Of a stretch of 64,000 nt of DNA, positions 58,064 to 64,000 are shown in pieces. Under the pieces are notes generated by a model. That model did not search any database. It was not told the DNA's origin and worked only from the letters and a program-made list of their open reading frames with translations. This DNA comes from JAAYCI01 sp964550985. GTDB taxonomy: Bacteria > Bacillota > Clostridia > Oscillospirales > Ruminococcaceae. A program made the position numbers and the translations under genes. The stretch spans positions 21,406 through 85,405 of the forward strand of contig CAZKBM010000004.1 in assembly GCA_964550985.1 (NCBI GenBank), given 5' to 3'. The number at the start of each line of letters is the position of its first letter. Positions within the stretch are counted from its first letter, which is position 1.

Positions 58064-58966
58064 TTAGTCAGCCGCCGTGGCCGCCTTTTCTACCAGTACG
58101 GGCCCGCTTTGCACCGGGGACGCCACAAATACTTCGGGAACCAGGCCTTTCAGTTTTTCGGCGGCCTGCAAGGCGTCTCCCTCTTCCAAAAACAGGCCAA
58201 AAACCGCCGCGCCACTGCCGGTCATCATGGTGCCAAGGGCCCCTTCGGCGCCCAGCAGTTCGCGTATCTGCCGGGTTATGGCACCGCCGTTTGCATGTTC
58301 CAGCACATTTTGCATCTCGCTTGCAAAGGCGCTAAGTTTGCCCCCGGCCAGCGCGGCCAACGCGGTCGGCATGTTCGGGCGCAGGGGGCTGCCAAGTTCA
58401 TCATAGTGGCGGTAGGCCTGCGGGGTAGATACCCCCTCGCTGGGCATGGCAATGGCAAACCAACAGGGCGGTAGGGGGGGCAAGGGCTCCACCCTTTCGC
58501 CAATGCCCTGGGCGCGGGCCGTGCCCCCCAATAGGGCAAAGGGCACATCGGCCCCGGCCACCAGCCCAATTTTTTGCATCTCGGCAAGGCTAAGCCCCGC
58601 CCCATACAGGTGGTTTAGCGCCACAAGAACACCGGCGGCATCGGCGCTTCCGCCCCCCATCCCTGCGCGGGTGGGGGCCTTTTTGTGCAAGGTGATATCC
58701 GCCCCGGCCAAAAGCCCCGTCTCGTAAAAAAAGGCCTCGGCCACCTTGGTGGCGGTGTTGCTGCCATCCGCAGGCACACGGCTGCCGGGGCAGCGCAAAG
58801 AGTAACCCTGGCTCTTTGTCACCTCCACCGTTTCATACAGGCCTATGGCCTGCATAATCATATCCACTTCGTGGTATCCCCTGCTGTTCAGCCCCAAAAT
58901 ATCCAGGGCCAGGTTTAGCTTAACCGGGGCTTTTACCACCACTTTTTTTAGCTGGGCAGCTCTCAT
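58064..58966 (-). CDS. ispE: 4-diphosphocytidyl-2-C-methyl-D-erythritol kinase
   Basis: 300-aa GHMP kinase of the MEP isoprenoid pathway. KAPVKLNLALDILG at the N-terminus (APxKxNL), ATP loop APTRAGMGGGSADAAG, and MMTGSGAAVFGLF near the C-terminus are diagnostic. It is last gene of an operon with Lrp, a transaminase and a DUF362-ferredoxin gene. Confidence 0.96.
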   Translation of the reverse strand: MRAAQLKKVVVKAPVKLNLALDILGLNSRGYHEVDMIMQAIGLYETVEVTKSQGYSLRCPGSRVPADGSNTATKVAEAFFYETGLLAGADITLHKKAPTRAGMGGGSADAAGVLVALNHLYGAGLSLAEMQKIGLVAGADVPFALLGGTARAQGIGERVEPLPPLPPCWFAIAMPSEGVSTPQAYRHYDELGSPLRPNMPTALAALAGGKLSAFASEMQNVLEHANGGAITRQIRELLGAEGALGTMMTGSGAAVFGLFLEEGDALQAAEKLKGLVPEVFVASPVQSGPVLVEKAATAAD

Positions 58967-59002
58967 GGCATCGCTTCCTTGCTGGGTGTATTTGCCCTGT
59001 AC

Positions 59003-60151
59003 CTACAGGCGGAACAGTGGCATTTTATGTACGCGGATGGCCTTGACCGGGCACATCTCATGGCAACAAAAGCAGCGTATGCAGTGCTCGGGCTGAATAT
59101 GCGCCTTGGCGCCTTCCATCACAATCACCTTTTTGGGGCAGATGCCCGCACATTTACCACAGCCGATACAGGCTTTTTTGCGTACCACCGGCCTTGGGGC
59201 CAGCAGACGCCTAAAAAACGGCGCCGCGCCGCGCATAAACCTTGGCAGTTTATCGCTAAAATCTACCCCGCCCGTATGGCTGGCAGGCAACACAAAGCCC
59301 GCCAGGGGGCGGCGCGCAGCCTCTTCCCCCACCAAAAGCGCCTCGTCAAACACCTCGGCGCACAGCCCGTTTTGCAGGGCAGCGGCAAGGGTGGGCACCC
59401 CGGCGGGGGCCATACCCATATAGCGGCAAAGGGCCAGGTCCAGCGAATAGGGGTCTTCGCTGGCAAGCAGCAGCCCTGCTTTACGCACCGTACCGCCCGC
59501 CGGGCCATCCCCCTCCATGCCCAAAATGCCATCCACCAGGTGCAGGCCGGGTTTTACCTGTTCGCAAAGGTCCACCAGCATCTGCCCAAAAGCCTCTTTT
59601 TCGGGAAAGCGCATATGAAACTCGGCCTTTTGCAGCCCCGGCACACAGCCAAACAGGTTTTTTACCGCACCGCTCATCCCGGTAAGCACATGGGTTTTCA
59701 GCTTTGGCAGGTTGATGATATAATCCGCCTCCAGCACGGGCTCTATCAGTTCAAAACGGCGCACCAGCTTACCCTCGCAGGGCACGGCGCGGCTTTTACA
59801 GGCTGTGTACAATTCTACGCCGGTTTCGGCGCATACGGCGGCCAGGCCGCTGGTTTTGTAAACCCCCGCCATAAGGCTGGGGGTATAGGGCCCCCCGGGG
59901 GAATCCGCCAGCGTTATCTTATGTACCCCACGCTTTTGCAGGGCCAAAATAACCCCGCGCACAACGTCCGGGTGGGTGCTAACGGCCTTTTCTGGCGGGT
60001 GGCCCGCCAGCAAGTTTGGTTTTAGCAGCACCCGCATACCCGGCGCAGGCAAACTTTGGGACGGCAGCTTTTGCAGCAACCGCTCCACTGCCTCGGCCGC
60101 GGCGGCACTGCCTGCCGGGGGGGCCGCCTCTACAAACACCTCCCGGCTCAT
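59003..60151 (-). CDS. DUF362 protein with C-terminal 2[4Fe-4S] ferredoxin domain
   Basis: 382-aa protein. The DUF362 part spans about 1-300 (LLKPNLLAGHPPEKAVSTHP, INLPKLKTHVLTGMSGAVKNLFG), then two CxxCxxCxxxCP clusters (CIGCGKCAGICP and CIRCFCCHEMCP). Likely an electron-transfer or Fe-S-related protein; its reaction is undefined. The ATG overlaps the stop of the transaminase gene (ATGA), giving tight coupling. Confidence 0.9.
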   Translation of the reverse strand: MSREVFVEAAPPAGSAAAAEAVERLLQKLPSQSLPAPGMRVLLKPNLLAGHPPEKAVSTHPDVVRGVILALQKRGVHKITLADSPGGPYTPSLMAGVYKTSGLAAVCAETGVELYTACKSRAVPCEGKLVRRFELIEPVLEADYIINLPKLKTHVLTGMSGAVKNLFGCVPGLQKAEFHMRFPEKEAFGQMLVDLCEQVKPGLHLVDGILGMEGDGPAGGTVRKAGLLLASEDPYSLDLALCRYMGMAPAGVPTLAAALQNGLCAEVFDEALLVGEEAARRPLAGFVLPASHTGGVDFSDKLPRFMRGAAPFFRRLLAPRPVVRKKACIGCGKCAGICPKKVIVMEGAKAHIQPEHCIRCFCCHEMCPVKAIRVHKMPLFRL

Positions 60152-61335
60152 CGCACGCCTCTTTCCTCACGCAGGGCCTTTAGCATACGGTCCATACGGC
60201 GCAGCGCCTCGGCAAGGTGGTCCAGCGCGTAGGCGTAGCTGATGCGCAAAAAACCCTCGCCCGAATCCCCAAAAGCGGTTCCGGGCACTACGGCCACCTT
60301 GTATTCCATCAAAAGCCGCTCACAAAACTCGGCGCTGGAAAGCCCCGTACTGCGGATATCGGGAAAGACATAAAACGCGCCCTCGGGCTCAAAACAGGGC
60401 AGGCCCAGCTCCTCAAACCGCCGCATCAAAAAGCGGCGGCGCATGTCGTATTCGTCGCGCATCCTGGCAATTTCACTGTCGCCCTCGCGCAGGGCCACAA
60501 TGGCGGCGTACTGGCTGGTGGTGGGCGCGCACATAATGGCCGCCTGGTGCACGGTGTTCATAACCGATATCAGCCGGGCCGGGCCGCAGGCGTAGCCCAG
60601 CCGCCAGCCCGTCATGGCATAACTTTTGGAAAAGCCGTTCACCACCACCGTGCGCTCGTACATGCCGGGCATCTGCGCAATACTGATGTGTTTTTCACTT
60701 CCATAGGTCAGTTCGGCATAAATTTCATCGCTTAAAACGGTGATGTCCGTGCCGCGTAGCACCTCGGCAATGGCCTGCACGTCCTCTTTTCGCATCACGG
60801 CCCCTGTGGGGTTTGAGGGGAAGGGAAAAACCAGCAGCTTGGTTTTGGAGGTGATGGCTTTTTTCAGTTCCTCGGCCGTCAGGCGAAATTTGTTCTCATT
60901 TTTTAAGGGGATGGGCACCGGCACGCCGCCCGTCAGAGTGGTGATGGGATGGTAGCACACAAAGCTTGGCTCGGGGATAATCACCTCGTCACCGGGGTTC
61001 ACCAGCGCCCGGATGCATAGGTCAATGGCCTCGCTGCCGCCCACCGTAACCAGCACCTGGGTATCCGGCTGGTAGGAGAGGGAAAACCGCCGCTCCAAAT
61101 ACTGGGCAATTTCTTGGCGCAATTCCATCATGCCGGTGTTGGAAGTATAGAACGTGTGCCCCTGGTTCAGGCTTTCAATGCCCGCGCTGCGAATCACCCA
61201 GGGGGTTTTGAAATCGGGTTCCCCCACACCCAGGGTGATGCAGTCCTTCATCTCTGCGGCGATATCAAAAAACTTGCGGATGCCTGAGGGGCGCATCTGC
61301 TTGGCATTGTGTGCAATCAGGTTTTCATAATCCAT
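60148..61335 (-). CDS. Class I/II PLP aminotransferase
   Basis: 395-aa fold-type I aminotransferase: GVGEPDFKTP, FPFPSNPTGAV, LSDEIYAEL (Asp to PLP nitrogen, Tyr), Schiff-base Lys in NGFSKSYAMTGWRLGY and Arg in FLRISYA. It resembles aromatic/aspartate-type PatA enzymes. ATG 61335 shares one base with the Lrp stop codon. The linked Lrp regulator suggests amino-acid responsive control. Confidence 0.92.
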   Translation of the reverse strand: MDYENLIAHNAKQMRPSGIRKFFDIAAEMKDCITLGVGEPDFKTPWVIRSAGIESLNQGHTFYTSNTGMMELRQEIAQYLERRFSLSYQPDTQVLVTVGGSEAIDLCIRALVNPGDEVIIPEPSFVCYHPITTLTGGVPVPIPLKNENKFRLTAEELKKAITSKTKLLVFPFPSNPTGAVMRKEDVQAIAEVLRGTDITVLSDEIYAELTYGSEKHISIAQMPGMYERTVVVNGFSKSYAMTGWRLGYACGPARLISVMNTVHQAAIMCAPTTSQYAAIVALREGDSEIARMRDEYDMRRRFLMRRFEELGLPCFEPEGAFYVFPDIRSTGLSSAEFCERLLMEYKVAVVPGTAFGDSGEGFLRISYAYALDHLAEALRRMDRMLKALREERGVR

Positions 61336-61814
61336 CAAATATCCACCCGCTCCCTCTCATCCCGTGGTTCAAAACTATACAGCGCACCATCTTTTTTGTA
61401 GGTGCGCAAAACAAAGTGCGTAACGGTAGAAAGCACCCCCGAAAGCGGGGCCAGCCGCCGGGTGACAAAACGGGCCACCTCCTCAAAGCTGGCGCCCTTT
61501 ACATCCAGCCCAAGGTCGTAACCGCCGCTCATCAGCATCACCGAGGACACCTCCTCCAGCTGGGATATTTTCTCGGCAATCTCATCAAAACCGTAATCCT
61601 TTTCTGGGGTGACATGTACTTCAATCATAGCGTGTACGCCGCCTCCACCCACGCGGGCCCAATCCACCAAGGTACGGCTGCCGCGAATAACCCCCTGCCG
61701 CTTGTATTCATCCAGCCGGGCGGCCACCGCCTCAGGGGCCTCCCCCACCATGGCGGCCATCTCCTCCAGGCTTAGCCGCGCGTTGTTTTCAATCACATGC
61801 AGTAACTTATCCAT
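61335..61814 (-). CDS. Lrp/AsnC family transcriptional regulator
   Basis: 159-aa regulator: N-terminal helix-turn-helix (LLHVIENNARLSLEEMAAMV, split over two helices) and C-terminal RAM ligand domain (SSVMLMSGGYDLGLDVKG). ATG 61814 lies 12 nt after AAAGGAAG; an ATG 33 nt upstream is possible. It heads the operon running to ispE and probably senses an amino acid handled by the transaminase. Confidence 0.88.
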   Translation of the reverse strand: MDKLLHVIENNARLSLEEMAAMVGEAPEAVAARLDEYKRQGVIRGSRTLVDWARVGGGGVHAMIEVHVTPEKDYGFDEIAEKISQLEEVSSVMLMSGGYDLGLDVKGASFEEVARFVTRRLAPLSGVLSTVTHFVLRTYKKDGALYSFEPRDERERVDI

Positions 61815-62005
61815 CAAGTGGTACTTCCTTTCTGTATGGTACATCATCCCCGGCGGACACCTGTTTTTTCATGTCGGGTTATGCAAAATATTCCTTTTAT
61901 TATACCCAAAAGCAGGCGGGGTGTAAACTACAGCCTTGGCCAGGTTCTATGGCTGTTCTAGTTCCCCCATGGGCAAACCACAAAGCCCCGCCCTGCAAGG
62001 GCCTT
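61815..62005. other. Upstream region of the Lrp operon
   Basis: No gene on either strand. AT-rich near 61880-61915 (minus-strand TATAATAAAAGG with a weak -35), so the Lrp promoter probably lies here. The remainder of the 444-bp gap to 62258 is element A and the glyS terminator. Confidence 0.4.
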
Positions 62006-62165
62006 AGAGCAAATTAACACAACATGAGTTATGCTGCTCTTGGCAGAAACGGCGAATGGCTGCGTTGTCGTCAATCGCAATACATACAGTATTGCTCAAT
62101 CCTCCGCCTTGCCCTGCACCGTTTCTGCCTGCGTTCGCTATATCTATGTTTTGTTAATCTGCTCT
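62006..62165 (+). repeat. Palindromic element A, copy 2 (160 bp)
   Basis: Same length as the copy at 1300-1459 and inverted relative to it, with about five differences by eye. Terminal inverted repeats AGAGCAAATTAACA / TGTTAATCTGCTCT are closer to perfect here. Internal GCAATAC-N5-GTATTGC hairpin retained. Confidence 0.87.
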
Positions 62166-62204
62166 AGGGAGCGCTATAGGCCCTATAGAGCCAAGCCAAT
62201 AAAC

Positions 62205-62230
62205 AAGCGCCCCCTAAACCGGGGGCGCTT
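62205..62230 (-). terminator. Rho-independent terminator of the GlyRS gene
   Basis: AAGCGCCCCC / GGGGGCGCTT stem with 6-nt loop followed on the minus strand by GTTTATT, about 30 nt past the stop codon. Confidence 0.87.
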
Positions 62231-62258
62231 GCAGTATGAGCTGAACTTGGCCTAAAAA

Positions 62259-63644
62259 CTAGTAGGCCACTTGCTCCTCCAGCCAGCTTGGCACTTCCTC
62301 TATGGGAATGCGCACCTGCTCCATGCTGTCTCGGTAGCGGATGGTAACGGCGTGGTCGGTTTCCGAATCAAAGTCATAGGTGATGCAGAACGGGGTGCCA
62401 ATTTCGTCCTGGCGGCGGTAGCGCTTGCCTATCGAGCCCGTCTCATCATAATCCACCATAAAACGCCCGGCCAGTTTTTGGTGCAGTTTCAGTGCGGCGG
62501 GCCCCAATTTTTTGGAGAGTGGCAACACCGCGGCTTTGTAGGGGGCCAGCGCCGGGTGCAGGCGCAGCACCACGCGCTTATCCTCTTTGCCCTTGTCATC
62601 GGTCAAAATTTCCTCGTCGTAGGCGTCCACCAAAAAGGCCAGGGCCACCCGGTCGGCCCCAAGCGAGGGCTCAATCACATAGGGGATATAGTGCTCGTTT
62701 GTCTCGGGATCAAAATATTCCTGGGTTTTGCCGCTGTGTTCGTTGTGGCGTTTTAGGTCATAGTCGGTACGGTCGGCAATGCCCCACAGCTCCCCCCAGC
62801 CAAAGGGGAAAAGATATTCTATATCGGTGGTAGCATTGGAATAAAAAGCCAGTTCCTTTGCCTCATGGTCGCGCAGGCGCAGGTTTTCTGCGGCCAGGCC
62901 CAGCCCAGCCAGCCAGTTTTTGCAAAACTCTTTCCAGTAACCAAACCATTCAAGGTCTGTACCGGGCTTACAAAAAAATTCACACTCCATCTGTTCAAAC
63001 TCCCGCAAGCGGAAGATGAAATTGCCAGGGGTAATCTCGTTGCGGAAGGCCTTGCCCACCTGGCACACCCCAAAGGGAATTTTACGGCGGGTAGAGCGCT
63101 GCACGTTTTGGAAGTTCACAAAAATGCCCTGCGCGGTTTCGGGCCGCAGATACACCTCATTTTTAGATTCCTCCGTCACGCCGATAAACGTTTTGAACAT
63201 CAAGTTAAACTTGCGGATATCGGTGTAATCCTGCGCACCGCAACTGGGGCAGGCAATCTCTTGTTCCCGGATATAAGCGGCCATATCCTCATCGCTCATC
63301 CCCGCAACCGAAGCGCCGGCGCCCTCAATCAGTTGGTCGGCCCTAAAGCGGCTTTTACAGGCGCGGCAATCCATCAGTGGGTCTGAAAAACCGCCTACGT
63401 GGCCTGTGGCCATCCAAACCTCCGGGTTCATCAAAATGGCGCTATCCAACCCAACGTTAGTGGGGCTCTCCTGCACAAACTTCTTCCACCAGGCGCGTTT
63501 TACATTGTTTTTAAACTCTACCCCCAAGGGGCCATAATCCCAGCTATTGGCCAGCCCGCCGTAAATATCGCTACCGGCAAAAATAAAGCCGCGGTTATGG
63601 CAAAGGGCTACAATGGCATCCATGGTCTTTTCGGTGTTTTGCAT
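62259..63644 (-). CDS. glyQS: Glycine--tRNA ligase (dimeric type)
   Basis: 461-aa class II aminoacyl-tRNA synthetase charging tRNA-Gly, single-chain form used by many Firmicutes and Actinobacteria. Motif 2 region FRNEITPGNFIFRLREFEQME and motif 3-like ADRVALAFLVDAY; an inserted zinc-type CRACK...CPSCG pair near 100-145. ATG 63644 follows GAGGAG; an in-frame upstream ATG adds 64 unrelated residues. Confidence 0.96.
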   Translation of the reverse strand: MQNTEKTMDAIVALCHNRGFIFAGSDIYGGLANSWDYGPLGVEFKNNVKRAWWKKFVQESPTNVGLDSAILMNPEVWMATGHVGGFSDPLMDCRACKSRFRADQLIEGAGASVAGMSDEDMAAYIREQEIACPSCGAQDYTDIRKFNLMFKTFIGVTEESKNEVYLRPETAQGIFVNFQNVQRSTRRKIPFGVCQVGKAFRNEITPGNFIFRLREFEQMECEFFCKPGTDLEWFGYWKEFCKNWLAGLGLAAENLRLRDHEAKELAFYSNATTDIEYLFPFGWGELWGIADRTDYDLKRHNEHSGKTQEYFDPETNEHYIPYVIEPSLGADRVALAFLVDAYDEEILTDDKGKEDKRVVLRLHPALAPYKAAVLPLSKKLGPAALKLHQKLAGRFMVDYDETGSIGKRYRRQDEIGTPFCITYDFDSETDHAVTIRYRDSMEQVRIPIEEVPSWLEEQVAY

Positions 63645-63844
63645 GGGCGTCTCCTCTATTTGCGCGGGGTTTAGCCGCGTTACTTTCTCTTTTACCTTGC
63701 CAAAGCTACAAAAACCAGGCAAGCCAAGCGGCGGCCAGCCCCAAAACTTGCGGCAACCCGCAATATATTCCCTTGCCACATACGGCTTTGCCGGGATACT
63801 TTGCTGCACAGCTACCTGCTGTTTTGGCAAAGGCATTAAACTTA

Positions 63845-63874
63845 ATTGTAAACATGCCAGGGGGCGGCTGTCAA
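63845..63874 (-). promoter_or_regulatory. GlyRS promoter
   Basis: TTGACA at 63874-63869, 18-nt spacer, TACAAT at 63850-63845; predicted leader of about 195 nt. The leader has a CGCGG..CCGCG hairpin just before the ribosome site. The remaining sequence to 64000 shows no gene that can be supported. Confidence 0.8.
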
Positions 63875-64000
63875 GGCGAAGGTGCGTAAGGGAGTGCCCC
63901 CCTTGCGTTGGTCAGATAAAATCGACAAGGCCAAAAGGGAAAGCCCCTTTGCTGTGATGCTGACGATAAGCATATTTTGCCTGCCCGAAGCGGTTGTAGG

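Noticed and set aside
63645..63874. Possible T-box leader upstream of glycyl-tRNA synthetase (GTAACGCGG-like segment and hairpin before the ribosome site)
   Set aside because: The required UGGN tRNA-end binding sequence before ACCGCG is absent and no specifier-loop layout was found.
1..64000. CRISPR array, prophage or insertion-sequence transposase
   Set aside because: No regularly spaced repeats and no recombinase, transposase or phage structural gene on either strand; the only mobile-looking DNA is non-coding palindromic elements.

Overview
The window reads as chromosomal DNA of a GC-rich (mid-to-high 50s % by eye) anaerobic member of the Clostridia, most like gut Oscillospirales. The evidence is the Shine-Dalgarno-led genes with many TTG/GTG starts, Clostridia-style Opp cassettes, a purine riboswitch, ROK and C_GCAxxG_C_C proteins, and a eukaryote-type dimeric GlyRS. 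No rRNA, tRNA, CRISPR array, phage gene or transposase gene was seen. Most genes from 1 to 44 kb and 58 to 64 kb are on the minus strand.

Layout. 1-3.4 kb: BMP-type nucleoside ABC transporter (ATPase cut by the window edge, lipoprotein complete), preceded by a strong promoter and a purine-riboswitch aptamer. 3.4-8.0 kb: YnjBCD-type ABC importer with a small redox protein translationally coupled to it. 8.3-10.2 kb: nucleoside hydrolase coupled to a BioB-like radical SAM enzyme. 10.7-16.8 kb: PLP transaminase, ketopantoate-reductase-like enzyme and two tandem M24 (creatinase-fold) proteins that have lost metal ligands, divergent from a cupin gene and a Crp/Fnr regulator with a candidate operator between them. 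16.9-18.1 kb: MFS carrier.

18.2-24.4 kb is the most interesting block: a compact bacterial microcompartment (BMC) operon. It has one hexameric (BMC-H), one tandem (BMC-T) and one vertex (BMC-P) shell gene, plus two enzymes with extra N-terminal targeting-like modules: a hydantoinase/dihydropyrimidinase/allantoinase-family amidohydrolase and a class V PLP enzyme. An NhaC antiporter ends the operon. None of the usual signature enzymes (aldehyde dehydrogenase, glycyl radical enzyme, B12 lyase) is present.

24.6-44.1 kb: two oligopeptide import systems (OppABCDF twice) with peptide and amino-acid catabolic partners: threonine aldolase, metallo-dipeptidase-like amidohydrolase, TldD/TldE, M20 amidohydrolase, and a DUF3830 protein with an unknown partner. 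A LysR regulator is divergent from the second system. 45.8-55.2 kb: a sugar or polyol module (ABC importer, two SDR dehydrogenases, ROK repressor, zinc dehydrogenase, PfkB kinase, class II aldolase). 55.3-63.6 kb: DUF4256, a GAF-PAS-GGDEF protein, an Lrp/transaminase/DUF362-ferredoxin/IspE operon, and GlyRS.

How the genes may work together (inference): the left third looks like a nitrogen-salvage island. Nucleosides enter through a purine-sensing transporter and are hydrolysed, and ring-opened ureides or N-carbamoyl products are handled by the encapsulated hydantoinase and PLP enzyme. The middle third imports and dismantles peptides.

Three families of short non-coding palindromic repeats (160, about 117 and up to 164 bp) are scattered between genes. 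All five solute-binding-protein genes are followed by an intergenic stem-loop or palindromic element.
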